DNA of 64,000 nucleotides from Dermatemys mawii (Eukaryota > Chordata > Testudines > Dermatemydidae). Location of the stretch: assembly GCA_007922305.1 (NCBI GenBank), contig ML677365.1, positions 19,571,803 through 19,635,802 on the forward strand. Reading direction: 5' to 3'. This document shows, one piece after another, positions 47,641-60,283 of this stretch; the stretch's first letter is position 1, and every line of letters starts with the position of its first letter. The notes beneath the pieces are model-generated. The model saw only the letters and a program-made list of their open reading frames with translations, ran no database searches and was not told where the DNA came from. Both the position numbers and the translations under genes were made by a program.

Positions 47641-50284
47641 ACAAACACTTAATACACATCAATCAAATGACCTTTCCACCATAGTATTTTGCTGGGGAAA
47701 ATATGGGAGTAGGAGACTTACTCAAAAATAAGATACATGTACTTAAACAAGAATATAATCCTGATTTAAAAACTGTGTATACAAAATGCATTATGACGGC
47801 TCGTACAATTCAGGGTGTACACACGTGTATATTATTTTATCATTCTTAAATTAAGCACATTGTCCCAAGGACTTTGGCTTGTATGGTACCAAGCACATCA
47901 TATGGGCTAAACAAATACTCTGTAATGCCTATTGCTTCTCTTTGCCCAGTCTGTTCAATTACACAGTAGTTTGTCACAAACTTTATACCTGTCTAATTTA
48001 CAGCCATTTTTTTAATAAGGAAAAAACATTGTTAGTAAAAGTTCAGAAGATGCCATTTTGTGCAGAGATTAATGCTACTTATTTTTTAACCATATTTTTA
48101 TATGCCAACAGCTTGCTTGGCACTGTCAAGATGCACTTTATTTAACACTCTAGACTAGAAATATTACTATGTATGTAGTTATGAATGCTCTTTTTTATTC
48201 ACTGTTTGTTTCTGGCATGCTATAACTTTTAGGTATCTGTTTGAATAATAAGATACCAAAGACAGGGTCAGTTTTAAAGGTATACTCTCAGAGACTCCCT
48301 AAATTAACCATGATCTAAAAATAGCTATGTCTGACTCAAAAGCAGAATAGTCATGGGGACCTAGGATCATGGTCTGTAAAGTCTAAGAGCTCCTGCCTTT
48401 TGACAGTCGCATGCAAGTGACTATGCAAATAAAAGAGTACAACTTAAATATCCAGGCTAGTATGACTGCTGAAGATATGTGGATAGTTTTGAAAATCTTG
48501 CATTATATTTCTACACTTCTCAGAAATGCTATAGAAAACTGTTTGATTATATTGTCTCTGAACTTCATGTCCTTTGTTTCATTTTCCTTTCCCACAATAC
48601 ACCCCTTCTTAAGCTTTGAACCAGTGAGAGACACAGAGCAGCGATGCAATTCAACTGCCAGAATTAAGGGGGACCACTTTTATTTAGTTGGACCTTCCAC
48701 CATGAAGTGATCTGGGGATCTTCCTTGAATGATCAGGCCTTACAACATGGGGCCATTTACTGAACTCTAGAGATAGGCAGCTCTTCCTGATTAAGACAGT
48801 CAAAGCCAAGTAAAAGCTGTCGGACTGTTCTCTTCTGATTAAATCATCGTTTTGGTCTATTTTCTCTGATAACTGTTGAACAACTTCTTGAAAGCTGTAT
48901 AGACTTAAGTATGGACAATAGAGAAATTGATGGACTAGTCTACAGCTGCTATTCAAATTTTAGTTTGCCAACAAACTCATATGCCTTTGCATTAAGTTCT
49001 AGCCTTCGCCTCCTGTTACACTGTTGAACATAATCCAAGTGATTATTAACGAATCTCTTCCACCTCTAGCCCTGGACATTGTCAAAAAACAACACCTGAA
49101 GCACAGGTGTCAACTTGTCCCGTTTACATATGTTAGTAATACGTATTTTCCCTGGGGCTTTAATCTGCACTGTCTAATGGACCCCAGGTATTTCTATTCT
49201 ATGTAAATTAGATTTTGTTCTAATGTCAGAAGCTTGGTTGAATGAAACAAGATCCTCCCAGTGTATACTGTTTACATATTTTGGAGTGCTTCGTTGGGAG
49301 AACAACTTCCTATGTTAGCTGATGCTGCCAAAATTTTGATCATGTTGCAGGTGAAACAAAAGACATAGCTGTTTCTGTATTTCTCATTGCTGTTAGATCT
49401 TTATTAAAAAGATCAGCATCTGGTTATTTTAATCTTAATTTACGTTGAAATCTCTATTGGACTGAACTGCAGCTTGCCAAACTGGTACAAAGTTCTTTTC
49501 AAGCACTGTTGAGATCCATGAAACAATGGATACATGAACAATTTTTTGCTTTATCTGATTTTGTTCCTATTATAAATCATAAGCAAATTTCTTACTAAAA
49601 AGATCAGGTTATGAGAACAGATACTACAGGACTTAGGATCTTTTAAAACAAGTATTCTTCCCCTAACTTTTTATATATTTCTGGTCTGTTGTTTTTATGT
49701 CTCTTTTTTTCCTTCTTGACTGGCTTATCTTTCTGAAATCAAATCTGCATCTATCTTGCCAACAACAGGTCTCCTTCTTTGTTGTAGAAGGGAAGTTTTT
49801 GATTCCATTTTAGATCTAAATCTCATTTAATTCTATCTTATCTATTTTATGTTTTCTGTATTTATTCTATAACCAAAGTAACTTAATCTTATAAAGAGCA
49901 ATGTGAGAAACTCTCATAATGAAATCGAATGCAGAAGCAGAACCCTTAGAGATTTGGCTAAAAGCAGACCTTCCTTGATGCCTTACAAACTTCCCTGCTT
50001 AACTAGCACCATCTTCGGGGGTGGGGCTGGGGGTGGGTCAGTGGTCTTGTGTCTTTAGTCTTTGCATTCAGACCAGCCCGGTTTTTCCAAATATATTTCA
50101 GACTAGCTACCTGGAAAAACCCCCTCCTCCAATATCCAGAGCGAATGGAATGGCCCATTACCCAACATCTTGCATCATTAGGAGGGAGGGCAATGACCCC
50201 CATAGTTGACAGGAATAGGACAGAAATGCTGCTGCTGCCACTTGCATTCTGCTTTTGTCTTGCAGCAGAACTTCAGACTAATGG

Positions 50285-50465
50285 CAAGTCCACACCACAA
50301 AATTAAATCAACCTAAGTTATGTTGACTTTCAGCCACTGCAGTAACTAAATTGCTTTTGCATGTCCACACTATGCTTCTTGTGTTAGCAAGTTCACCAGG
50401 ACCACTTGCACTTATTTAACTGTCAGTGTGGGGCATTATGGGATGGCTTCGTCCCAGATATATAG
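50285..50465. repeat. Turtle-type repeat (TTAAATCAACCTAAG)
   Basis: 'AAATTAAATCAACCTAAGTT', 'AGCCACTGCAGTAACTAAAT', 'GCATGTCCACACTATGC' and 'TGTGGGGCATTATGGGATGG' match a common turtle nonautonomous element. Confidence 0.65.
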
Positions 50466-51659
50466 GATAGTGGGAATGGTGTAGCTATCTAATCACAGAG
50501 ATCCAGAGAAGACTGGCTACTATCCTCCTTCTCCCCAACTCCCACCTTTCTAGGCCATTTTGAGGAGAATTTCAAAGACTGACCTGTTCTCCAGAGGAGA
50601 TGGAGGAGGAGTAACAAATAACTCTTTGATTGCATTGGAAAGCTAGCAAATCTTGCTACTGCTTTATACCAGGCTTGTTTTATTAGGGCATTAGTTCAGT
50701 ACTGACTCAGTGGGAAGAGTGCCACTTACTGAATTTTCAGTAATGCTTAATAGTTTTGTCATAAGTGTTTTTCTTTTTTAGGCAATAAGTGTTTTTGCTG
50801 TCTTGCCACACTAAATATAGAGTACCTGCCCTGATGAATGACCCAATGGAGATTTTTCTTCAGAAACAGATGTTTGCTAAATTAAAATCCAAGTAGTTCT
50901 TTTGTCATTACAATATGATATTGCATTTTAGATACCTGTCTTGTTTGCAAATCTGATATATGCACAAATGTTTCATGTAACTGCTATTTGTTGCCATAGA
51001 ATGGTGTTAAATATGCAACTGCCACAAGTACTATTATTTAAATATATACAATCAGTGGTAAACATGGTCATGAAATGTGATCATCAACTATGCCTTTCAT
51101 CAGATAATTCTGATCCAAATGGCATTTTCTGTGAGTCAGACCATCTATTTCAGTGCCTTGTAATTAAATTGAATACGGTTTAGGTATAACAAATTATTTT
51201 ATAATATCAGATAGCAGATATAAATAGGCTTATTTGCACAAATCAAATCATAATTAGGTTAATATCCTTTATAAGGCTATCCTTTTAAACAAAATATAGT
51301 AAATAAAGGAAGGGGAGAAAAATGACCCAATCCTTAATTTATCCCTAGATTAGAGTAAATCTGGATTTCTAGTAACTGGAGTATGGTGTGTGTTACTCAT
51401 GAATGTGGATGAAAATTGCTTGGCTTAAAATATTACCGATGAAGACAGATATTTGATTTTTTAAAAAGCTAAATCAATTGTGTTGTTGAGTCACTAGGTG
51501 TGAAAGTGTCATGCAACAATCATGGATACTAGACCTTTTCCTAAAATGTGAGGAGCACCCTCAACTCTTACTGAAGGAGCTCAGCATCTCAGAGGATTGG
51601 ACTACTTTTGTTAGTAAGCTGATATTGTTAGGAAAATAATAGATTTGTATACATAGAGA

Positions 51660-52160
51660 ACTTCTTAAACAACATCATCATCAAACATGCCTAGCTTACA
51701 GAGGACAGTTGTGTCAGCCAAAGTGACCATAGTTGATATCGTCACACCAGGCCTCATGTAGTGAAGTTTCCAGGTTTGTCTCAGTCCTGCAGATCTATGA
51801 ATCTCTGGGGTGGCTCCACAACTGGCGACAGATAGGATCAGAGCATTCACCCTTTTGTGCATCATTGGAAAGTTTGAGAGTACGGTGTACTGTGTTGTTT
51901 TAGTCCATCCTGGCGACATGGACGAAAAGCATGCAGTGCCACTTTTGAATATAATGAGTGGTTGAAGGAAGGCCAGATCTTTGTGAGATTGGGACGTTTT
52001 GCACAAGGTCAAAGCAATTTAAGCTCAGGGTCTGGTACTGAAAGCATGTATGGAATGTGTCCTGTTGCACCAAGTCTGCCTGTAGGAAGATAATCCAGTT
52101 TTCTGACCCACATAGTAATACAGATAGTAGACAAGTTTGATAGATCCTGGACATCATCAG
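51660..52160 (-). pseudogene. Non-LTR retrotransposon reverse-transcriptase remnant
   Basis: The minus strand encodes YQTCLLSVLLCGSENW, then a spacer and NVPISQRSGLPS, then LFVHVARMD. These match, in order, the C-terminal reverse-transcriptase pattern of RTE/L2-like LINEs (VLSVLLYGSETW ... ISxRTGLP ... LFGHVAR). After ARMD the frame shifts and degenerates toward 51660. It is a dead fragment; the clade is not resolved. Confidence 0.75.
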
Positions 52161-52754
52161 GCCATTACTAAAATGTCAGAGGAATTGAGAAAAAAATGTT
52201 CACTGAAAAAGGACTCTCTTTTGAAAAGTGGAGAAGTAGGAAAAAATATCACTAAAGTAGGACTAAACCTTCAGATTAGAAGATCTGATTTTTTTCAACC
52301 AGTTCAAACCTTTTTATTTAATGCTCCATTTCTTAAAGTTTTCAGCCTTACAAACCTCATTTTATCCTTTGCAGGGCCCAGTAGGAGAAAAAAAGCAACA
52401 TATTTTTTTTTCAAAAATGCTATATTTCAGTAGGAGAGATATTATATTTCCAGTTTATAACTGATTGGGGGAAATTCAAGTGATATTATTTAGAAATCTT
52501 CCTATTCTCCCCATTCCTTCTTTGTGTGTGTATGTATTTACATAGAGAACATTAGATTATATTTGTGGGTTAAAACCTCTAAATTATGTAGCAGAGATAT
52601 CTGTTAAATTCTATAGGATGGCTGAGAAAATCCAACTATGGTACAGCTATCCTTTCTATTAAATTCTATAGGCCTTTTCCAATGAGTTTTGAAGGATAGT
52701 AGAAAGTGATGATTCAGCTCCATAGTGTTAGTTCAAGCCTATCTGTTTTATTTA

Positions 52755-52874
52755 GGGTGACCAGATGTCCCGATTTTATAGGGACAGTCCCGATTTTGGG
52801 GGCTTTTTCTTATGTAGACACCTATTACTCCCCACCTCCTATCCCGATTTTTTACACTTGCTATGTGGTCACCC
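52755..52874. mobile_element. TA-flanked MITE (GGGTGACCAG family), copy 2
   Basis: It begins GGGTGACCAGATGTCCCG and ends TGTGGTCACCC, flanked by TA at 52753-52754 and 52875-52876. It is 120 bp long, the same length as copy 1 at 16371, with the same internal 'GACAGTCCCGATTTTGGG'. Confidence 0.9.
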
Positions 52875-53247
52875 TAGTTTTATTTAGTTATGAAGAAATG
52901 TACTCTTTCCCTTCCCCCACCCCCAATTCACAAATACTACTGATTTGGGAGTGGAGGAGAAGAAATATATGATGCTCTCTTTATGCATAATTTAAAGCAG
53001 TTGTGCTAGGTTTAAACCCAAAATATTTTTTCTTCATCAATCATTTATCTCATGATGTTACCTTTTGTACTTGGTCCCCTTCAGTAAGCACAGCCTGACA
53101 TGTCTTGTGGCCTTTACCGTATGTGATAGAATAGATTGAAAGGATGTTTGGCACCACCTGGTGAAGATGAGGCAACCCTGGAGAACTGTGCTTTAGGAGC
53201 CGGTGACTGCTGCTAAGAAATGTACAAGTCTAGGGACACAGCTGAAG

Positions 53248-53294
53248 GATTGCAGTTTTAAAAAAAAGAGAAAAAAAAAGAAAAGAAAAAAGAG
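53248..53294 (+). repeat. Purine tract (A-rich with G)
   Basis: About 45 bases of A interrupted only by G, a simple low-complexity run. Confidence 0.85.
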
Positions 53295-53884
53295 CAGGAA
53301 CATTAATACATCTTCCTGAGGTTTGATGGGATGTATACTGCCTACTGTTCCATCTGGTGCTTATGATAGCATGGCATATTAGCATGTTGCAAGTTCATAA
53401 TGTATTCAGGGCGAGAAAGCACCACTTGAATACCAATTGAGGCGTCCTCTTTCTCAGAGCTGCCTTTGAATTTTAATGATGTTTATGCCTTCTAAGGCAT
53501 GACTGAACTGAGCATGTCTGATCTAAGAGGAATAACAGCAGTAAGGGACTTTTTGTTGTAGTTGAGGAGGTTTAAAAGCAGGTTGAGTGTACAGGCTAGC
53601 GAATAACACAGCTTCTCAGCAACAATTTTTGTTTAGTCTATGGACTCTTTTCTTTTTTTAATGTATATTTGTAAATCTGTTTTTATATTTTTGTCAAACA
53701 ATGTCACTGAGGAGTTAGATGAATTATTCTGCAGTGATTTCATAAAGCATTTTGAAAGAGTATCTTGCCATTTTATTTTAAATGCTGGCCCTTCTGCATT
53801 AACTTTAAACAACACAAAACAAACAAACAAAAAAACCCTGTAAATTCTGTTTTTCAGATTATTGTTCATTTCTTGTGAAATCAT

Positions 53885-54005
53885 TTAGGTCCTGATTCTG
53901 CAAAGACTTACGCATCTGCTTAATTTTGCATATTAATCCTATTAAAGTTACATGTATAAGGTGAAGCAGGTGCCTACGTCTTTGTAGGATTGAGCCTGTT
54001 GTATT
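53885..54005. repeat. Fold-back repeat copy
   Basis: 'GGTCCTGATTCTGCAAAGAC' and 'CGTCTTTGTAGGATTGAGCC' are inverted ends of the family whose consensus ends in TGCAGGATCGGGCC. Confidence 0.7.
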
Positions 54006-54182
54006 TAAGTTCTGCAGGAAATATAAGGATAAACTCATCTTTTCTCCCTCCCCTCTCTCTTCTCCTTAAATATTTAAACTCTGCGCAAAGGCTGACGCTT
54101 ACTCTGCTTAAGATTGGAGAGCCTCTAAAAATTACACTTTAGTAATTGTTTATACACAGTTTTTTGAACATGTCAAAACTAA

Positions 54183-54280
54183 GATCATGATCCTACAAAC
54201 ACTTATGCATTAAGCTTGACTCATGTATGTAGTTCCATTGAACATAAACATATATGTGTTTGCAAGTTTGGGGCCTTCAA
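54183..54280. repeat. Fold-back repeat copy
   Basis: 'GATCATGATCCTACAAACAC' and 'GTGTTTGCAAGTTTGGGGCC' form the ends; 'GTTCCATTGAACATAAAC' is the centre. Confidence 0.65.
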
Positions 54281-54369
54281 GTTCACCTCCCATTTAAAAA
54301 GTGTACCTTCCAAGAACTCCAGATAAATGGCCTTAAGTCATTATTTGAATATATTTTTAATAGCTTAAG

Positions 54370-54555
54370 AAGTGCTGTGCACTCTCGTCTCAATGTGATT
54401 TGATGGTGCTAAGCAGCCTAGCAGGGTTGGATTTTTGGGAGTATGATTTTCAAAAGTATACAAATAAATGACTTACAAGCACAGGTGTCATTGGCTTTCA
54501 TAAGAAGTTGTGCTCTTAAATCACTCTAGATACTTTTGAAACTCCACCTCAGATT
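54370..54555. repeat. Fold-back repeat (TTTTCAAAAG ends)
   Basis: 'GATTTTCAAAAGTATAC', 'ATGACTTACAAGCAC', then inverted 'GTTGTGCTCTTAAATCAC' and 'AGATACTTTTGAAACTCC'. It is a diverged palindrome of a common turtle repeat. Confidence 0.65.
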
Positions 54556-57162
54556 AGAAAACCAAGTTTACTACATATTGGTGGGAACTTGAGCAGGGAG
54601 AATACCAAATACTGAAAAATCTTTGCTAAAACAAACTAGACAAAGCAATCCTGCTTAGCGGTCCGACTTGTCTAATCGGTCCTGCACAGCTGGACTCCTG
54701 CTGCCACGCAGAGCCAGTTGTGGTTTGAGGTACTGGTAAATTTTTAAAGTATATAATTTCAATACTATTCATGCTTATATAACTTAAGGAACAATGGCCT
54801 ACATAGCATTCATTCTGGAGTTACTAGCGCTAGTCACTAATTAATCCATTTGATTGCTGGAAAGGAAATGCTTGTAATTCTCTTTGTTCCTGGTTCTTTC
54901 TTTCAAATATACCCAGTCTCTTGGCTTTAAAAAAAAAATTATTCTCAGGCAATCTTTTAGCTACTCCCACGTAAATAAGAAATGATGGATGCATTAGGCA
55001 CATTGGCAAGAAGTAGATTGGCTCCTTTTGATTCAAAATTTAACTATTGTCTAGAGACTTAAGTACAGTCCCTGTTTATCGATAACATGTTCAGACCAAG
55101 ATATTAGTGTGTTGGTTTAAGAATTCATTTTTTTCTCCTGTAATATTCAGGAAGGGTAATGTTACTGAAGAGGAATGTGGAGGAGGTAGTGTGGATAATT
55201 CAAGCAAGTTTAGTCAGCATTTACAAGATGCTTGAAATGTTTCTTGATGTCCTACAGAACTGTTAACATCTGCACATCTTCTGAGGAGTCACATTTATTA
55301 CAGCTGTACTCTAGCTAGAATGTAAAAGGAAGAAAAAAAATCAGAGTTAAAAATGAAGCAACTGACTTTCAATTACAAAGATTTATCATTTTGCTCTAGT
55401 TACAGACTGAGAGAAAAGTCCATTTGGATTGTTCCTACAGCTGCACGTTTTTTGATGTGACTGGTTGAAGGCTTTGGAGTGACTATTGGCAGATGCAGGC
55501 ATGCAAAATACACAAATCAAAAAGAAAACAAAGCCATTAGATAACTAACCACCAACTAAACACTATTTTACTAGGTAGTACAAGAATGATATATATAACA
55601 TGATGCAGAGCATGTGTATGGAGTCACATTTGAGACACTTGTGAACCTGTAAACTGTGAAGAAATGCAAAAGCATGATAAGGGGAATAAAATGGGAATTT
55701 CTCCGTAGCTCTGCTGGAGCCATGGCACTGCCAGTTCTCTTGATTCCTTTCTTAGGGGTAGAGGAGGGAAAAAGGAATGGTGAGTCAGGGTTCTGGTGAA
55801 ATCCCAGCCCACAACCTATTATGTGATGTTCAGTTGTTTTTTATTCCTACTATATGATGTTTAGTTGGTTTTTTTTTAATTCCATAGTTCTGTTAATTTA
55901 CTAGGAATAAATGTTAGATATACTGAAAAGCAATACATAGAATCACTCTTCCCTCCCTCCCCCCTTTTAAGACTGGTACTACATATGTTTTTCACCTATT
56001 AGCTTTTTGATCTTCCCATGTGTCTACATGTCCCATCGCCATTTACTTCTGTTGTTGAAGATAGATTTAAAAAAAATAAACAAACTGTTTTAATATAGCA
56101 GCTATTTTTGAGTCATCATGAGTCACTATGAATTTCATTCCATTCTTTTAATGATGGGTATTCTGTTTGTTCTGTTTTTTTCTTCAGATCATATATTTCT
56201 TTCATATGTATTTATAAAGGTGTTTTGTATGTGCCTCTCTGGTTAGCATTAACTAGTTCTGCTCTTATCTTTTCCTTATGAGTTTAAAATGAATGTGTTG
56301 TCTTATTTGGTTGTCTCCTTTCCTATGCCTTGCTCCCAAGCCATATACAGTCAAAGTGGTGGTTTTTCTCTTTTATAACACCCTTAAATTTTTACTCTTC
56401 AAGCAATCCTTTAGGAAGCTATGTTGCCTGTGTCTTATTCCTTGGTTCTGTGCCACAGTAAATACAGTCTTCTGCATGTTGGTTTCCTTTAGCATTCACC
56501 AGCTGCCTTTTAGGGTTGTGTATTATAATACTTCCTTCCATCAGATCTCGGTCATTAGGTATTTTTCAATCCTAAAAATGTCCGTTAGTGAAACATACTA
56601 CCTTTGCTGTGATCTGTTAATCTATTCTATGCTGAATCAGAGTTGCTCACAGTCACTGATTCAAGTGTCCCTTTCATTTTCATACTCTGTCAGTCCCTGT
56701 CAGTTGTTTAGAATCAAGTTTATGATGGATTCTGTAGTTGAAGTTTCTACTTTTTGATTAATAAAACTTTCTAATATGTAATTTATGAACCTTTAATGTA
56801 TGTCTGGCAATACTTGTTAATGAACAGATATCTGGGTGGTTAGAAATTCCATGGTGATGTTTATCCTGTGATTTTGAGCACTCCATGATTTGATCCAGGT
56901 ATACACTGCTGTGGTCTATAGCAGATGGTCATTCCTACTACATTTTTCATCCCATGCATCCTAACCTCTAAAATTTTCTTTCCACACTCATCATTGTCTA
57001 ACTCAGTGGTTCTCAATCTATTTACAGTAGTGGGCCCCATATGCAGCTCTTTGTGTGTTACGAGGGTCGCATCCCCACAATATATATACTACCTCTACAG
57101 CTACAAAAAAAAAAAGGTTTATTATTTGTTATATGACAGCAATACAATTCAAATCAATGTTA

Positions 57163-57351
57163 ACCGGACCCCCATTAGAACATGTGTCGCTATAGCGCAA
57201 ATTCACATATAGCGTGGTCGCAGCTATGGATCCCAAATGTAATTACTTTAATTGGGATCCATGGTAATGTGATCCCCACTATAACACAGTCTCCATGTTA
57301 ATGTGGTACCGTGCATGGATCCCAAACCCCATGTTCTAGTGGGGGTCAGTG
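57163..57351. mobile_element. Palindromic element nested in the hAT copy
   Basis: GACCCCCATTAGAACATG (57167) and CATGTTCTAGTGGGGGTC (57330) are inverted repeats with one mismatch. TA flanks both ends (57161-57162, 57352-57353). The interior is itself symmetrical around 'GGATCC' motifs. Whether it inserted into the hAT element or is an original part of it cannot be decided from one copy. Confidence 0.6.
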
Positions 57352-57589
57352 TAGTACCTTTCATTTCAACACTGGCAAATGTCTACCAAGAGCATTTTAA
57401 ATTAGCCAAATAAGTCAAAACATTAACTGCTAAAATACATTTACTGTACGGGTGGTATGGCGTATTGCCACCTTCACTTGCGTACCAATGATGATCGTGC
57501 AGCTGGACCAAGCACCAGAGAGTGCAGCTGGGGAACTTGCCTGCAAAGCTGGGGAGCCCTGTCCAGTGCAAGGTGCTCCCAAGCCAGGG

Positions 57590-58030
57590 ATTGCCCCCAT
57601 GTACCCAGACCCCAATGCACTCAGACCCCAGCGAGGGACTGCCCCTCATGCACCTAGCCCCGCCATCCAGGGACTGCCCCATCCCCTCCCCAGACTACTC
57701 TCCAGCTAGGGAATGCCCCCCATCACCCAACCCCACTGGGATTATCCCTCAAGAATCCAGAGTTTCCCAACACTGGGCTGGCACATGTGCCTGCCCTGAA
57801 AGACAGAGTGCCCTGGCCAGGGCAGAATGCCCCCCCCCCAGGGACTGCCCCCTCCAGCATCCAGTCTCCCACCCAGGGGCTGCTCCCCCCAAAGCCCCAG
57901 CAAATGCCTCCCTCCCTCCAAGGACTGACCCCCAGCACTCAACCCTCCCATCCAGAGACTTTGCCCCAGTATGTTGTGCCCCAATCCAGAGATTGCCACC
58001 AGCCCCGAACCTTCCCCTCCCTGTGCACCA
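57590..58030. repeat. Degenerate GC-rich minisatellite
   Basis: Variants of CCAGGGACTGCCCC recur at roughly 35-45 bp spacing, for example near 57590, 57631, 57668, 57708, 57838 and 57918. The array lies wholly inside the hAT element. Confidence 0.6.
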
Positions 58031-59118
58031 GCCCTCTGCACCTGCTAGTCTTCTACCTCGGCTGCACGTAGCTCAGCTGTGCAGCCTGCCCTGCCTGCCT
58101 GACACTGCAGTCCTAGTACGGCAGAGGTTGTCCAGCCAGGGGTCACTGGACCTGCGATCCTGCAGGTTGGGGGTGGGGCACTGAGCACCCTGGCCTTCTG
58201 CTGATGCTGCTGGGTCTGATCCTGCTGGGAGTCAGGGGCTGAAGCTGCCAGGCCTGATTCTGCCTGATGCTGGGTCCGATCCTGCCAGGGAGTTGGCACT
58301 GGGCCTGATCCTGTGCAGTCCCAATTTTGCATCCCTCCCACCGGCTCTGCCTAGGGCTGGTGCCCCTCCTACCCCACCCTAGTTATGGCCTTGTGGATGT
58401 CACATGGGCCACAGCTGTGTTCTGATAGGGCTGCATGTGGCCAGTGGGTTGAGAACCATTGGTCTAACTCGCTTCTGGTGTCATAAAGACTGGAATATAA
58501 AACACAGCCTCTTCTCTCACCTCTTCTCCTCCTAGCCCTGTGCAGATTGTCTGATTCTTTGTTAACATTCCAGTTTTGAGAATCATCCCACCAGATTCAG
58601 TTATGTTCAGTAGGTCATAATATCTATTTTTAAGTAACACTTCTAGTTCATATTTGTTTCCTATTATTCTTATGTGTTTTTCACTACAAACCATTTAAGT
58701 ACATTAGGGGATGGATTGATACCATTGTACAAAATTGTATATCCTACATAAGATGAGTCTGGTTACTGCCCTTAGAAATTACCTTTTAAGTTTCTAGCAG
58801 GTTATTAGTATGCACAATTACTGCAGCGGTTTCCCCAGTTTCAGTAATTACACATGCGGATAATGCATATGAATTCATGTGTGCACAACTATTCTTGTTT
58901 TTGGTCTAAATACTCTTAATCTTCATTTTTTTTTGTTTCATAATTTTGGATTTTTCCCGCATGACTGCTTGAGTTAGGGAGAAGTGAAGCTTTTGCGTGT
59001 TTTCTATCTAGTTGAAAGCTCTTCAGACAAATACCTCTTCTACTTAGTGGAAACCGTCAAAAGGATCTCATTGTAGTTCATCCAAAATTTAGAGAAATAA
59101 TTTTTTTCTTCTTTACGT

Positions 59119-59430
59119 TAGTGGTTCTCAAGCAAGGGTACTCTGAGGGTACATAGAGGTCTTGCAGGTAGTACATCAACTCATCTAGGTATTTGCCTAG
59201 TTTTACAATGGGCTACATAAAAAGTATTAGCGAAGTCAGTACAAACTAAAATTTCTTACAGACAAATTAAGAAAGTAAGCAATTTTTCAGTAACAATGTG
59301 TTGTGACACTTTTGTATTTTTATGTCCAATTTTGTACAAGTAATTTTTAAGTGGGGTGAAACTTGGGGAATGCAAAACAAATCAGACTCCTGAAAGGGGT
59401 ACTGTAGTCTGGAAAAGTTGAGAACCATTA
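59119..59430. mobile_element. hAT-type MITE
   Basis: The left end TAGTGGTTCTCAAGC and right end GTTGAGAACCATTA are inverted repeats; 'CAGACTCCTGAAAGGGGTAC' near the right end is a family hallmark. The flanking octamers CTTTACGT and CATTATTG match only partly, so the duplication is decayed. It has no coding capacity. Confidence 0.8.
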
Positions 59431-60283
59431 CATTATTGAATGCGCTCTAGTATTGGACTTTTCCTTTCTTAGCTTGTGTTTGGTACCAGGAGGATCTCCA
59501 GATGAGTTGCCCCATCTTCTCTTCTCTTTCCAGATTCTTGTGAGATTAGTTCATTAGCTGATCATCCTTTACTGATAGTGGCTATTACAGTTTTTGTCCA
59601 TTTTTATTTGCTTGTGTGTGTGAAGCTGCTGAAGATAGCATTAGTCAATGTAGGTGATATTATTTTGTAATTTTCTGTTGCTGTACCCTTATCATATTCA
59701 TGAGATTCACTTTGCATATAGGACCTTTGTACTCTGCTTCTGTTTTAGTCTGAACGTAGTTTTTCTGACCCTAGTCATATAGAAGTTTATTGTGTACTAT
59801 TTCTCTAAGATATGAAACTTTCAAAAAGTAAACAGTTTCATGTGAGGAAATGCCCCTAAACCAAATGTGTGTTCATTTTTTAAAAGCACTTAGCCATGAA
59901 GTCCACAGTTGTCTTTGTGTACCAAGCACTGTAACTGTTGGTGCCTACAATAATGAGTAAAACCATATGTTAGAAGCAGGGTTTTATTAAGGTGTACTTT
60001 TTATGAAGAATTTTTCTTAGTCAGAAAAACACTTATATTATTGACACTACTGAGGTCAAATACAGTGTATGTAGGTACATATATAGAGAGAGAGAGACAG
60101 ACATATCGTCATAACTTTTTTTTCTTATTGCATAATTGTGAATTAACTTTCAAATCATCATATATCTTGGGAAAGAATTTTGTTTGAAGTCTCTTCCCCA
60201 TATTTTCAGGATTTTATTTCATTCCTTGTACTTCTCAGTATTGTAAGAGGGGTTTTCCAGTGCATTCATAAAACAATAGAGGT

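Larger units (their letters stand above)
57004..58461. mobile_element. Complete nonautonomous hAT-type transposon
   Basis: The left terminus CAGTGGTTCTCAATC and right terminus GGTTGAGAACCATTG are inverted repeats. The 8-bp sequence GTCTAACT occurs exactly on both sides (56996-57003 and 58462-58469), a perfect hAT-type target duplication. The 1458-bp body has no transposase. It contains a palindromic insert (57163-57351) and a GC-rich degenerate tandem region (about 57590-58030). The long open frames in that GC-rich part are composition artefacts. Confidence 0.9.

Noticed and set aside
56293..56757. 154-codon open frame rich in Leu, Cys and Phe
   Set aside because: T-rich strand composition yields hydrophobic translations; no signal or family pattern could be confirmed.
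57522..58184. 220-codon proline-rich open frame
   Set aside because: It lies entirely within the GC-rich degenerate minisatellite of a hAT element; both strands are open, so it reflects composition.
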